Shown in pieces: positions 36,043 to 46,398 of a stretch of 64,000 nt of DNA. Made by a program: the position numbers and the translations under genes. Source of the stretch: Clostridium pasteurianum BC1 (GTDB lineage: Bacteria > Bacillota > Clostridia > Clostridiales > Clostridiaceae). The notes beneath the pieces were generated by a model, which was not told the origin of the DNA, searched no databases, and saw nothing but the letters and a program-made list of their open reading frames with translations. Each line of letters starts with the position of its first letter. Position 1 is the stretch's first letter. Location of the stretch: assembly GCF_000389635.1 (NCBI RefSeq), contig NC_021182.1, positions 4,257,925-4,321,924 on the forward strand. Reading direction: 5' to 3'.

Positions 36043-36355
36043 TTCAATTTCCCTCGCTATTAATTTAATTATATGAAATAAATTTATCTATATATTAATA
36101 TATTACTATAGCACATTTTTTTATATACTTTTTAATTTAAATTTATTTATATCTCCGTATTCATTTATAAAATTTTAATGCAGAAGTTAGCTTTTGAAAT
36201 TTAATTAATTATAATACACAAAAATTTAATAATCATTACTAAATGTCTATAAAAAATAAATTCATAGATATGAAATTTAATGATATAATTCTAGTTAGAG
36301 CATATATTATTAATACTTTTATTGAATTTTTGAAATGTTAAAGGGAAGTGAAAAT

Positions 36356-36724
36356 ATGCCAAAAGATAGATTAAATAAAATCAGCTGTAGCAATTATAAA
36401 AGTGAAGTTGAAGTTACATTAGAAGTTTTAAGTGGAAAATGGAAAGTACTTATTCTTTTGAATCTCAGTGAGCACAAAGTTATCAGATTTAATGAATTTA
36501 AGAGATTAATTCCAGATATAACTCAAAAAATGTTATCACAACAATTAAGAGATCTAAATGAGAATGGATTAGTCAATAAAACTATCTATAATCAAGTTCC
36601 TCCTATGGTTGAATATTCACTTACTAAAATAGGAACAGATTTGATTCCCATATTAAAATCAATGGATAAATGGGGAAAACGTTTCGTAAATAATTTTACG
36701 CATTTACATGATATATCAAGTTGA
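36356..36724 (+). CDS. HxlR-family transcriptional regulator
   Basis: 122 residues from ATG 36356 after AAGGGAAGTG. Winged-helix core with the family hallmarks EVTLEVLSGKWKVLIL, RFNEFKRLIPDITQKMLSQQ and the wing EYSLTKIG. A cysteine at about residue 10 (KISCSNY) is where many HxlR proteins sense thiol-reactive compounds. It lies convergent to the Fe-alcohol dehydrogenase gene. Paired GGTAGGAAA repeats upstream of that gene are a possible target, but this is a guess. Confidence 0.87.
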   Translation: MPKDRLNKISCSNYKSEVEVTLEVLSGKWKVLILLNLSEHKVIRFNEFKRLIPDITQKMLSQQLRDLNENGLVNKTIYNQVPPMVEYSLTKIGTDLIPILKSMDKWGKRFVNNFTHLHDISS

Positions 36725-36848
36725 ATTTTTTCAATATAAAAAGGATAGTCTTTAAAATAACTATAAGAGTCATTTTAAGCCACCCATTCATAAGATATAC
36801 TAATATATAATCAGTTTTAATTTTTTATATAAACAGACTTGTTAGATT

Positions 36849-36868
36849 CAAAGGGAGTTTTTTACTCC
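36849..36868 (-). terminator. Small terminator of the Fe-ADH gene
   Basis: GGGAGT pairs with ACTCCC around AAAAA, followed by TTTG on the minus strand. Confidence 0.5.
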
Positions 36869-36877
36869 CATTAAATT

Positions 36878-38044
36878 TTAGAAGTTAACTGCTGTTCCAT
36901 AATAAGCAGCTTCAAATAATTCTTTCATTTCCTTTGCAGATATTTCTCTTGGATTTGTACCTGTACACGGATCCTTTACTGCCGCCTTAGAGATTTCATC
37001 TAGATTATCCTTAAAGTTTTCTTCTGATATACCATATTCTTTTAAAGTTATAGGCATATTCATAGAGGCACTAAGATCTTTAACTAATTGAATTAGTGAT
37101 TGAACTAGTGCATCTGTTGTTTCCCCTTTTAGCCCCAATCTTTTGGCTATATCAGCATAAGATTCTCCGGCTTTTTTAGCATTAAATTTTATAACAAGTG
37201 GTAAATATATTCCATTTAAACGTCCATGAGGAACATTGAATATTTTTCCTGATTTGTGAGCCATAGAATGAACAATTCCAAGTATTGCATTAGAAAATGC
37301 CATACCAGCTAAACACTGAGCTATATGCATGTCTTTTCTGGATTGCTTTTCTCCATTAAATGAATTAACCACATTGTTCACAATCATTTCTATTGATTTT
37401 ATAGCTAGACCATCAGTTATTGGATTTCTAGCTTTTGAAACATAAGCCTCAAAGGCATGAGTTAAAGCATCCATTCCAGTGTTGGCAATTAGTGCTTTAG
37501 GCATGCTTTGGACTAAATCAGTATCAACTATAGCAACATCTGGGGTTAAATTATAATCAGCTATTGGATACTTAATTCCTGTTTCATTATCAGTTATTAC
37601 TGAAAATGAAGTGACTTCTGAACCTGTACCACTGGTAGTTGGTATAGCTATAAATTTTGCCTTTTTTCTAAGCTCTGGTAAGCTAAATGGTTTAGAAGCA
37701 TCTTCAAATGTAAGCTCTGGATATTCATAAAATATCCACATTGCCTTAGCAGCGTCTATTGGTGAGCCGCCCCCAATACCAATTATTAAATCTGGATTGA
37801 ATTCTGACATTTTTTCAACACCTTTTTTAATAGTGGCAACTGAAGGATCATTCTCAACACCTGAAAATACTTCCGTATCAACATCAGCTTCTTTTAATAG
37901 CTGCTGTATTTTGTGGACTGTTCCATCCTTTATTAGTCTCTGAGATCCAATAACCAGTATAGCTTTGGTTCCCTTTACTGATTTTAAATACTCTATAGCA
38001 TTATCTCCAAAATAAACATCTCTTGGTATAGTAAATCTATTCAT
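36878..38044 (-). CDS. Iron-containing alcohol dehydrogenase
   Basis: 388 residues, typical for group III Fe-ADHs of the butanol dehydrogenase type. NAD(P)-binding GGGSPIDAAKAMWIF and the metal ligands Asp and His in DALTHAFEAY, His in HSMAHKSG and His in NVPHG are all present. It reduces short aldehydes to alcohols with NAD(P)H. ATG follows AAAGGGGG. Single gene; a pair of GGTAGGAAA repeats lies about 110-140 bases upstream and may be an operator. Confidence 0.92.
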   Translation of the reverse strand: MNRFTIPRDVYFGDNAIEYLKSVKGTKAILVIGSQRLIKDGTVHKIQQLLKEADVDTEVFSGVENDPSVATIKKGVEKMSEFNPDLIIGIGGGSPIDAAKAMWIFYEYPELTFEDASKPFSLPELRKKAKFIAIPTTSGTGSEVTSFSVITDNETGIKYPIADYNLTPDVAIVDTDLVQSMPKALIANTGMDALTHAFEAYVSKARNPITDGLAIKSIEMIVNNVVNSFNGEKQSRKDMHIAQCLAGMAFSNAILGIVHSMAHKSGKIFNVPHGRLNGIYLPLVIKFNAKKAGESYADIAKRLGLKGETTDALVQSLIQLVKDLSASMNMPITLKEYGISEENFKDNLDEISKAAVKDPCTGTNPREISAKEMKELFEAAYYGTAVNF

Positions 38045-38823
38045 TTTACTTATTTCCCCCTTTTACTAATACCCTTTTAGGCATTAATTTTGTATTGTTA
38101 ACACAAGTATTAGTATAAGCTTCTTAATTTATAAAAAAAAGAAGTTACTTTTTGGTAGGAAAGTTTCAAAAAGGTAGGAAATATGGCATTCCCTTTGATG
38201 TGAGAAAAATTTAAATTTTATTCATGAAAAGAGATCACATTATATTTTCCTAGATTAATAAATCATCTATGAAAGGATCAATAGCTTTTATGATAATAAA
38301 AATTAACTAAATTCCATTGTAATACATAAAAATCAATTGCAAAATAGCCTGTCCCAAAAGTAACAAATACTCATTAAATTTGAGAAGGCTTCATTAGTTT
38401 ATTAGAAATCAGATTTTAATAATTATTTATAATAGCAGAGTAGTTAAAAAGCTGTCTCACAATGCATAAATATGTATTGTGAGACAGCTCCTTTCAAAGT
38501 AAAACTTGTTAAAAACCTATCCAAATATTCTTTTAACATTCGGTTTTGCCTTAAGTATATTATTCCTTTTTATAAACTATGCCTTCATGTAAGTTAAGTG
38601 CTACTGCTTACACTTGTCCTACAATAGAATCCACGTCTTCTTTAATTGTCATATTTAAAAAATTCTTTACATATAGTTTTAAAGGCATTAAAAACTCTTT
38701 TTGTAAATACAAAATTTTACATAAAATATAAATTCATACTTGTAATTAATTAAAAATTATGCAAATATTATTATAGAATAATAAAATATCCAATAAAAAT
38801 ATTTAAGGAGGACAGATAATCTA
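38045..38823. other. Long intergenic region with repeats and hairpins
   Basis: Contains direct repeats GGTAGGAAA at 38154-38162 and 38173-38181, 19 bases apart start to start, and a strong hairpin AGCTGTCTCACAAT...ATTGTGAGACAGCT at 38450-38489. The tail of the region may hold decayed coding sequence, but no frame is convincing. Confidence 0.45.
38450..38489. terminator. Hairpin of the GTCTCACAATG family
   Basis: Nearly perfect palindrome AGCTGTCTCACAATGCATA with its complement. Similar hairpins follow genes at 50338 and 56590. No gene directly precedes this one, so it may mark the end of a lost gene. Confidence 0.55.
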
Positions 38824-40200
38824 ATGAATAGTAAACACCAATTTACAGATATCAGAGTTCCCATTGAAAAGGATAATCCATCAATTATGAGACATGAAGA
38901 GCTTTGTGTTAAATGTAAAATATGTAAAAAAGTCTGTACTGAGGAGATTTCTGTATATGGTCATTATGACCTAGAGAAAACAGGAGATAAAGCTATCTGC
39001 ATTTATTGTGGTCAGTGTGCTAATGTTTGCCCTGTTTACTCAATTACAGAAGTTTCCAATGTTCAACAAGTAAAAGATGCAATTAATGATCCTGACAAAA
39101 TAGTTATATTTCAGACTTCTCCTTCCGTACGCGTATCACTTGGAGAAGCCTTTGGCATGGAGCCAGGAACTTATGTTGAAGACAAAATGGTTACTGTCTT
39201 AAAAAATCTTGGGGCCGATTATGTTTTTGACACTACCTTCGGAGCAGATTTAACCATAACTGAAGAAGCTTCAGAACTAGTTCAGAGAATTACAAGCGGT
39301 AAAAACCCTTTGCCTCAATTTACAAGCTGCTGTCCAGCCTGGGTAGAATTTGTGGAAATATATTATCCTGAACTTATAAACAATTTATCATCATCTAAAA
39401 GCCCTATACTTATGCAGGGTCCAACTATAAAAACTTATTTTGCAAAAAAAGCAGGTATAGATCCAAAAAAAATTGTGAATGTTGCTGTAACACCTTGTAC
39501 TGCAAAAAAATATGAAATCACTCGCGCTGAAAAAAATGATTCTGGTAAATATTACAATGATGAAACCATGCGTGATATGGACTATGTTATTACTGTAAGA
39601 GAGTTATCAAACTGGATTAAGGAAAGCAATATAGACTTTAAAGCTCTTCAAGGAGCAGAATTTGATTCTCTATTATCAAGAGGTTCAGGTGGCGGTATAA
39701 TCTTTGGAATTACAGGTGGAGTTATGGAATCGGCTATTAGGACAGCCTACTATTATATAACTAAGAAAAATCCACCAAAGAATTTATATAATCTGGAAGC
39801 TGTAGGTAATATGGATGGCATCAGAGAGGCACAGGTTACAATTGGTGATTATACTATTAACATTGCCATTGTACATGGAACAGCTAATGCAAGGAAGCTT
39901 ATTGAAAAAGTAAAAAGTGGAGAAAAGAAATATGATTTTGTTGAAGTTATGACTTGCCGCGGAGGCTGCATTGGTGGTGGTGGACAGCCTAAAGTTAAAA
40001 TTCCTATGGCAGATAAGGTTCGCCAAAAGAGGATTGCAGGACTTTATAACAAGGACCAAAGTGTTACACAGAGACTTGCTCATGAAAATCCTGATATAAT
40101 AAAAGTATATGATGAATTTTTTGAAAAACCATTAAGTCCATTAGCTGAAGAACTATTACATACTGTATATAGTTCAAAAAAACATATTTTAGGTGAGTAA
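38824..40200 (+). CDS. Short monomeric [FeFe] hydrogenase
   Basis: 458 residues. Two 4Fe-4S motifs open the protein (CVKCKICKKVC, CIYCGQCANVCP), then the H-cluster domain with its three signatures: TSCCPAW (proton-transfer cysteine present), TPCTAKKYE and CRGGCIGGGGQP. The second signature has Thr in place of the usual Met (MPC), and the third CRGGC in place of CMGGC or similar. These changes are seen in the group B, CpIII-like enzymes rather than in CpI. It couples ferredoxin to hydrogen turnover. ATG has AAGGAGGAC upstream. Single gene with a terminator at 40378. Confidence 0.9.
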   Translation: MNSKHQFTDIRVPIEKDNPSIMRHEELCVKCKICKKVCTEEISVYGHYDLEKTGDKAICIYCGQCANVCPVYSITEVSNVQQVKDAINDPDKIVIFQTSPSVRVSLGEAFGMEPGTYVEDKMVTVLKNLGADYVFDTTFGADLTITEEASELVQRITSGKNPLPQFTSCCPAWVEFVEIYYPELINNLSSSKSPILMQGPTIKTYFAKKAGIDPKKIVNVAVTPCTAKKYEITRAEKNDSGKYYNDETMRDMDYVITVRELSNWIKESNIDFKALQGAEFDSLLSRGSGGGIIFGITGGVMESAIRTAYYYITKKNPPKNLYNLEAVGNMDGIREAQVTIGDYTINIAIVHGTANARKLIEKVKSGEKKYDFVEVMTCRGGCIGGGGQPKVKIPMADKVRQKRIAGLYNKDQSVTQRLAHENPDIIKVYDEFFEKPLSPLAEELLHTVYSSKKHILGE

Positions 40201-40377
40201 ATTATTTTTTCTTACTTTTAGAATTTAACTTCTAGTCCATGCTGATCATTTTTATGATTTTACTTCCTGATTACTAGATAACTAAGTTAAACAAAAGCTT
40301 AACGTGGTTTATCCAATTATACAAAAACATTCATTTTCTTAAGAACTTCAATTTGTACTTATGTTTTTCCAAAGGCA

Positions 40378-40422
40378 AATAATTCTACAATAACAGCTTC
40401 GGCTGCTATTGTAGAATTATTT
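40378..40422. terminator. Bidirectional terminator between hydrogenase and transaldolase genes
   Basis: AATTCTACAATAACAGC pairs with GCTGCTATTGTAGAATT around a TTCG tetraloop, with A and T runs on both sides. It serves two converging genes. Confidence 0.85.
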
Positions 40423-40440
40423 ATAGCTTTAATTATATTT

Positions 40441-41085
40441 TTACTTTTCCATACCTTCATAATCTTTTAAAAATTTTTCTATTCCTGCGTCTGTAAGCGG
40501 ATGTTTTATCATTTGAATTATTACTTTATATGGTATTGTGGCTATATTAGATCCCGCCTTAGCACACTCTAACACATGCATTGGATGTCTTACGCTGGCT
40601 GAAATGATTTCTACGTCTATGTTATGAAGCTTAAATATTTCTGAAATGTCCTCAATTAAATTAATTCCTTTGTTTCCTATATCATCCAACCTTCCCAAGA
40701 ATGGACTTACATAGCTGGCCCCAGCTCTTGCCGCAAGCAGTGCCTGTAGTGCAGAAAAAATCAGTGTAACATTTGTCTTTATACCTTCTTTATGCAGAAT
40801 ATTAACAGCCTTTAATCCCTCTTCACACATTGGAATCTTTACTATCATATTCTTATGGATTTTAGCTATTTCACGAGCTTCTTTTACCATACCCTTACAT
40901 TCCATTGAAATAACTTCTCCACTTATTGGACCATCTACTATTTCAGTTATTTCCTTTATTACTTCATTAAAGTCTCTTCCCTCTTTTGCTATAAGAGAAG
41001 GATTTGTTGTTACACCACATATTACCCCTAATTGGCTAGCCTTTCTTATTTCGTCAACATTTGCCGTATCTACGAAAATCTTCAT
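40441..41085 (-). CDS. Transaldolase / fructose-6-phosphate aldolase
   Basis: 214 residues, the short single-domain form. [10 protein letters not shown] and GVTTNPSLI open the barrel; the Schiff-base lysine is in KTNVTLIFS, and [15 protein letters not shown] follows. The length and motifs suit both the TalC-type transaldolase and the FSA-type aldolase. It links the non-oxidative pentose phosphate pathway to glycolysis. ATG follows AAAGGAG. Single gene. Confidence 0.9.
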   Translation of the reverse strand: MKIFVDTANVDEIRKASQLGVICGVTTNPSLIAKEGRDFNEVIKEITEIVDGPISGEVISMECKGMVKEAREIAKIHKNMIVKIPMCEEGLKAVNILHKEGIKTNVTLIFSALQALLAARAGASYVSPFLGRLDDIGNKGINLIEDISEIFKLHNIDVEIISASVRHPMHVLECAKAGSNIATIPYKVIIQMIKHPLTDAGIEKFLKDYEGMEK

Positions 41086-41284
41086 TATTCATTCTCCTTT
41101 GCATGGTAATTCATAAAACCTATATAATTTTTACCAATAAATATCAATTTTTAAATTATTTACATAAATTATTCACTTATAAATAGATATAACCTTATTT
41201 ATATTATCAACTAATTTCCAATCGTCTATATGATTATACCTGATATTCTGTGATTATACTAATCTTATCATTAATTTAAATCCC

Positions 41285-41779
41285 CTACTCTTTCCATTTT
41301 AATAGCAAAGATGAATTTACAATAACTGCAACTGATCCAACATTATGTACTAATGCACCTACAATAGGATTTAAAACACCTGTAATAGCCAATATTATAG
41401 CTATAAAATTAAGCCCCATGGAAAGTATTAAATTCAATCTGATAGTTTTCATTGTCTTTTTTGATAAACTTAATAAATGTGGAATGCAATTTATATCATC
41501 ATTTACCAGTGCAATATCTGCTGCATCAACAGCAATATCGCTTCCTATGCCACCCATGGCAACACCAACATATGCCTTTTTAAGTGCAGGAGCATCATTA
41601 ATTCCATCTCCCACCATGCAAACCAACTGATCTCTATTTTGATATTCATCAACTGCAGACATTTTGTCCTCTGGCAAACAATCTGTTTTCACATCTACTA
41701 TACCAACAGCCTTAGCAATATGTGAAGCAGCCTTATTATTATCACCTGTTAGTAATATGCTATTAACATCTCCAATCAA
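41285..41779 (-). pseudogene. C-terminal remnant of a P1B-type metal ATPase
   Basis: 164 residues covering the last part of a heavy-metal ATPase: LLTGDN, CMVGDGINDAPALKKA of the P domain and two final membrane segments (LNLILSMGLNFIAIILAI; VIVNSSLLLKW). The first 450 or so residues, including the DKTGT phosphorylation site and the metal channel, are absent, and stop codons lie directly upstream. It cannot pump ions. Confidence 0.8.
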
Positions 41780-41915
41780 ATATTAAATAACTACTATTAT
41801 ATCTATAGATTATATAAATAGCTGTATCTTGTCAATGTTTTGTCCTATTGCTTGCAATTGCCTTACTATCTGCCATTATAATTTTCACAGTAAAAATGTA
41901 TTTGGTGAGTAAAAA

Positions 41916-41957
41916 GACAACTCTTTGCGTAACTAAATACACAAAGAGTTGTCAATA
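41916..41957 (-). terminator. Terminator of the second nitrogenase-like operon
   Basis: GACAACTCTTTG pairs with CAAAGAGTTGTC, followed by TTTTTACTC on the minus strand, after the stop codon at 42012. Confidence 0.8.
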
Positions 41958-42011
41958 ATTAACTTGCTTTTCCACTATTCTTTAATACATTTATTTTTCT
42001 CATAAAATTTT

Positions 42012-43478
42012 TTATTTTGCCTCACTCTTTAAAAATGATGAATTATCCTGATTATACCACCAATCAGTGTAAGGAAGCTTAACTCTTGCTGCCAGGTTTT
42101 TCTCAAAGCTTCTGTTCTGTATGGTATCCAATACAGTATATGCAAAATCTAAAGTTCCCTTATAACCAAAAATCATATATTCATCATTAACACACAAAGC
42201 AGATACTCCCTGTTTTATTGCCCAAACAGTAGTTCCACCATGTCTTGAAAAATATATATCAGGCTTATAAGTATTTAGTATATTTAAAATCTCATAATTT
42301 TGCTGGTCTGCTACACTAATTTTAAAATTGTAAGGTGAATTTTCCTCCAAATATTTAAGTGGAACTGGAATATCATCATTATCATGTTTTTTATCATGGT
42401 GCCAGGAAGCTGCCCATACCACTTCTATGTCAAGTTCCTGAAGCACACGAGCTACTTCATAAGTATATCCTGGTCCTATTCCAATTACTGCCCTATAGCC
42501 CTTGAGCTTTTTCTTAACCTCCTCTATTTTAGGTAAATATATTGCTCTCTCCCTTTCAATAAAGGCTTCAACTTCCTTTTGTTTATTAATAACTTTTCCT
42601 ATTTCTCTTAACCAAATTTCGAAGCCCGCAATTCCAAGAGGATTTATTGTTTTCACATAAGGGACCCCATATTTTTGTTCCAAACCATTCCCCAGGTATG
42701 TGCCTAGTACTCCGCATATACTTACTGTTGCTAAAGCTTCAGATAAATGTGAAAGCTCCTCAACTGTAGAATTCACATAAAAGAAAAAAGGTTCTACTCC
42801 AAATTCAGAAAATATCTTTATTATTTGATCTCTTTCACTTTCAAAGAAATTTTTAAAATTAATTATATTTTTCTTCTTTACTGGTGGTTTTACAATACTA
42901 GAAAGTACAGCATGATCTGCGGCATCAAAACCAGTTGCCCATATTCTTGACCTAAAACCTTCACAGTGAACAGCAGCAATAGGCACAGGTATTTCCTTTT
43001 TTAAATCCTCAACCACACTATCAACATCTTCGCCTATAATTCCAGTTAAGCATGAAGTCCCTATAAAAATTGCTTTAGGTTTATATCTTTTATAAGTTTC
43101 TATAACTATTTCTTTAAGACTGCCCGCAGCTCCAAATACTGTATCCCCTTCACGCATATCAGTTCCTACAAATACCGTTGCATTTGTAATTCCTCTTTTT
43201 CTAGCTAACTGTGAGTTAATTATATTTGTGTCAGAAGCTACTGCAGTACACCCTGAAGGTGCATGATTTATTATTGCCACATCTCTTATTAATGAAAGAG
43301 TTCCCAATGCGCAACCAGCATTACAGGAACTTGACTGACTAAAGCACCTATCTTTATTTTTTAAGCTTCCACACCTTGATTGCTTAACCAAATCATGAAG
43401 ATCTCCCGTATAACCAGTAACAGAACCTAGCCTGTTTTCTCTTGTTGGCACAGCTGATAATTTAAAATTAATTGGCAT
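42012..43478 (-). CDS. Nitrogenase-like component 1, D-type subunit, second operon
   Basis: 488 residues, clearly paralogous to the D protein at 20767. Cys52/56, Cys77 (NHAPSGCTAV) and Cys143 (IGTSCLTGIIGED) fit P-cluster spacing. The cofactor cysteine region is VSICGVLGTYLGNGLEQKY. NifD's cofactor histidine region is VNDEYMIFGYKG, without that histidine. It ends LPYTDWWYNQDN. Last gene of the D-K-D operon, 88 bases after the K gene. With the upstream D gene frameshifted, this is the only intact D partner for that K protein. Confidence 0.8.
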   Translation of the reverse strand: MPINFKLSAVPTRENRLGSVTGYTGDLHDLVKQSRCGSLKNKDRCFSQSSSCNAGCALGTLSLIRDVAIINHAPSGCTAVASDTNIINSQLARKRGITNATVFVGTDMREGDTVFGAAGSLKEIVIETYKRYKPKAIFIGTSCLTGIIGEDVDSVVEDLKKEIPVPIAAVHCEGFRSRIWATGFDAADHAVLSSIVKPPVKKKNIINFKNFFESERDQIIKIFSEFGVEPFFFYVNSTVEELSHLSEALATVSICGVLGTYLGNGLEQKYGVPYVKTINPLGIAGFEIWLREIGKVINKQKEVEAFIERERAIYLPKIEEVKKKLKGYRAVIGIGPGYTYEVARVLQELDIEVVWAASWHHDKKHDNDDIPVPLKYLEENSPYNFKISVADQQNYEILNILNTYKPDIYFSRHGGTTVWAIKQGVSALCVNDEYMIFGYKGTLDFAYTVLDTIQNRSFEKNLAARVKLPYTDWWYNQDNSSFLKSEAK

Positions 43479-43566
43479 TTTATCTCCCCCTAAACATCAA
43501 TTAAATCATATTGAATAACTCCATTCAGGAACTATTCTTTTTAAAAACTGCCTAGTCCTATAAGCT

Positions 43567-44832
43567 TTAATAATTATTATAAAAATCCTCAAGAAAGGTT
43601 AGGCATCCCCTATACCCAGCATAAGCTTTATTGAGAATAAGAGAATCCGTTGAAGGAGCAGAAACAGTTACAGTAAATATATCAAGTTCACTTCCTATTT
43701 CCTTTTCAAAGCTGCTTCCAAGTATTAAGGTTGCCTCTTCCTGTAGCCCTCTTATAAGTTCGCTTATCTTCCACTTGTCATTTTCGTAGACGATTTTGGG
43801 TTTCCTCGCATATTCAAGATTTAAGAGTTCTTTTTCAATCCCATCTCTGTAAACTTCAGGAATACTATCCGTTATTATTGAAAGAAGTGGTACCTGTCCA
43901 TAGTCATTTACTAAGAACCTACTTAAACCTAATACAGTATTTACATCTCCTACAATTACAAAGCGATATCTTGTAATCATTGCATTTATATCTTCAAAAT
44001 AGCTAAATACATAATCCTCCTCTTCCTTGATTACATTCTCAATCAAGCTTTTATCTATAACAATATGTTCAGATAATTTTCTTATAAAATCTGAAGTTGC
44101 TGTAGGTCCTATAGGAAGACCAGCATATCTAAAAGTATCAACTCCAAACCTTTCCTTATATATTTGAGAAGTTTTTTCTAAAAGCCATGGTGAAAATATT
44201 ATATTTAATTCAGCAGCTGAAGATTTTTTTATAGTATCTATGCCTTGATGCCCTGTAAAAAAAGTATTTACCTTTAGTCCAAGGCTTTTTAATATTCTTG
44301 TTATTTCCTCAATATTTCCCTTCCAGGTTATATCCTGAGATGGAACTATACCAAAAAGGTTAACTAATTTTTCTTCCTTTACTGACTCTTCAGCAAACTG
44401 ATCTACCAATTCAGTAAAAACAGCTTCATATCTATAATAGGAATCTCCCTTAAAGCCAGATGTCTCCACATAGGCTATAGGTACGTTTTTCTCCTTAAAC
44501 TTTTGAACTACACTCTCCACATCATCCCCTATGATACCTGAAGTGCATCCTGTAAATACAAGATAAAGTTCACCTTCCATCACCTCTAAGCTGCCTTCTA
44601 TAGTCTCTTTAAGTCTCTTAAGTCCTCCAAAAACAACTTCCCTTTCAAACATATTGGAACTTGGACAACCAATTCCTCCACCTAAATATCCGCTTTTCAC
44701 TCCTATTGAAGCCTGTAATCCACAACCTGGACCTGCATGAAGGATAGAAATAGTTTTATTCAGACTAGATGCAACAGCTAACGCTCCATTAAGCGCACAA
44801 GAAGCTCTTGGATTTTCTAAATAATTGCTCAT
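43567..44832 (-). CDS. Nitrogenase-like component 1, K-type subunit, second operon
   Basis: 421 residues. Cys12, Cys37 (LHAGPGCGLQ) and Cys96 (FTGCTSGIIGDD) are the presumed P-cluster ligands. Begins MSNYLENPRASCALNGA, like the K protein at 19448. Start is two bases after the stop of the upstream D-type gene, with AAGGAGGAGG before it. The two K proteins are paralogues that could have arisen with their D partners by operon duplication. No nifH, nifB or nifE/N accessory gene is visible nearby. Confidence 0.8.
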   Translation of the reverse strand: MSNYLENPRASCALNGALAVASSLNKTISILHAGPGCGLQASIGVKSGYLGGGIGCPSSNMFEREVVFGGLKRLKETIEGSLEVMEGELYLVFTGCTSGIIGDDVESVVQKFKEKNVPIAYVETSGFKGDSYYRYEAVFTELVDQFAEESVKEEKLVNLFGIVPSQDITWKGNIEEITRILKSLGLKVNTFFTGHQGIDTIKKSSAAELNIIFSPWLLEKTSQIYKERFGVDTFRYAGLPIGPTATSDFIRKLSEHIVIDKSLIENVIKEEEDYVFSYFEDINAMITRYRFVIVGDVNTVLGLSRFLVNDYGQVPLLSIITDSIPEVYRDGIEKELLNLEYARKPKIVYENDKWKISELIRGLQEEATLILGSSFEKEIGSELDIFTVTVSAPSTDSLILNKAYAGYRGCLTFLEDFYNNY

Positions 44833-44834
44833 TT

Positions 44835-46282
44835 TTAAACCTCCTCCTTAAAATATTTAAAAGCATTTTCCTCATACCAGGAATCCTTATAGGGAAGTTT
44901 TTTGTGTTGTGTCAGCTTAATATTAAAGCTTGGATTTTCAATGGCATTTTCTATCTTCCTACCTAAATATATAAGGCCTTTATATCCAAAAGTAGGTCCC
45001 TTTGCTTCCAAAATATGTGTTGAAGCTATGCCAAGCTTTGAAACCCAGGTAGACATTCCAATAAAAAAATCAGGTTTTATTTTCTTCACAAGATTTGCCT
45101 GCTCAAAGGACTGCATATTGGCTATATCTATAATAAAATCTCCACCATGAATTTTTTCAAGCCTATCAAAGTCTTCAAACAATGCTTCTTCATAAGTGGG
45201 TGTCTGTATACCAACAAGCTTCATGCCAAAGTCTTCTATTAAAGTTGCCGCAGCAATTCCTCTACCTGTTCCCGTACAAATAAATACTCTTTTTCCTTCA
45301 GTAAGCTTTCTTATTTTATTGATCTCAGGTGCCACTTTTTTATGCTGCTCTTCAATGTATTTGCGTGCAATATCTTCCTTACCTACTAATTTTGCTATAG
45401 ACAAAAACCACTGATCAGTATTTCTTAATCCTATAGGCATAACTGTTTTTGAGTAAGGTATGTCATATTCCCTTTTCAAGTGCTCCATGAATTCATCGGC
45501 AAAAACCTGACAAATAGCTACTGAATATTCCGCAGCAGGTATTTTTCTAAGCTTCTCAACACTAGAGTAAAATGGTATATAATTCACATGTAATTCCAAT
45601 ACACTTAATAGACTTTCAATTTCAAGCTGGTCTTTATATCCAATGGAAGTAGTGGCAAAAACATTAATCAGGCCTTTTTCCTTTTTCGGTTTTATATCCT
45701 TAAGCAGATAATCTTCTATAGCATTAAATACCGTATCAAAGCCCGTTGCAGCAACCTTTGATTTAAATCCCTCACAGTGTATAGGAACTATAATAGCCTC
45801 AATCTCCTCCTGAAGGCTACTTGCTATGGCATCTACATCGTCCCCTATAATTCCCGATGCACAGGAAGTGAATATAAATATTATATTAGGTTTATATCTG
45901 GAATTTGCATCATGAACTGCTGCCTTTAATTTCTTTTCCCCACCAAAAATAACATCTGATTCATCTAAGCTTGTAACAATGTATCTGGCATTTCTTATAT
46001 TAGAGACTCCCTATGATATTGTCCTACCTTAAAAAAATCATTCATAAAGGATACACAGCCAACACAGCCATTTGGTGAATGTACTACAAATACAGCATCT
46101 TCAATGGAGAGTAATGCTGCAATACTGTTTATTTCCTGACACTGTGTAGCTTGAGCAAAACTCCTGTCAGCATTTTTTAAACATCTTTTTTGGTATTTAG
46201 TTGAAATTTCTCTAATACATCCCCCTCCACCAGTAACTGCATTAGGTCTATCTTCACGATTTGGCGTAATTGTAATACCCAT
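44835..46282 (-). pseudogene. Nitrogenase-like component 1, third D-type subunit, frameshifted
   Basis: First gene of the operon. Two frames join near 46010: the front (start ATG 46282) ends ...FFKVGQYHRESLI, and the rear continues as GVSNIRNARYIVTSLDES right to the stop at 44835. Inserting one G in the run at about 46008-46011 restores a single protein of about 480 residues. Cys48, Cys73 (VHSPNGCVG) and the cysteine of FTSCASGIIGDD are kept, as is the cofactor cysteine in VAICQVFADEFMEHL. So it is either a very recent mutation or an assembly error in a short homopolymer. It diverges from the other two D proteins in its C-terminal half. Confidence 0.8.
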
Positions 46283-46314
46283 TTTACCACTTCCCCATTT
46301 TCAAATTTAATTTT

Positions 46315-46398
46315 AAAAAAGGCCTTGAATAGCTTATTATTCTGCATTTAATACAAAATAGTACTCTACTCAAAGCCTCTGGTTTTCCAGTGAACTAA
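46315..46398 (-). promoter_or_regulatory. Leader attenuator, copy 10 (second of a tandem pair)
   Basis: Minus strand: AGTT, CA, CTGG, loop AAAA, CCAG, A, GGCT, then GGCTTTGAGTAG terminator stem with CTATTCAAGGCC and TTTTTT. Here the inner stem is CTGG/CCAG, the swap of the CCAG/CTGG seen elsewhere. No promoter is visible between it and copy 11. Confidence 0.8.

Noticed and set aside
19448-46282. Naming the nitrogenase-like genes nifD, nifK, nifE or nifN
   Set aside because: The cofactor histidine is not in place, no nifH/B/E/N set is present, and the regulatory context is not nitrogen-related; amtB-glnK lacks the switch and box.
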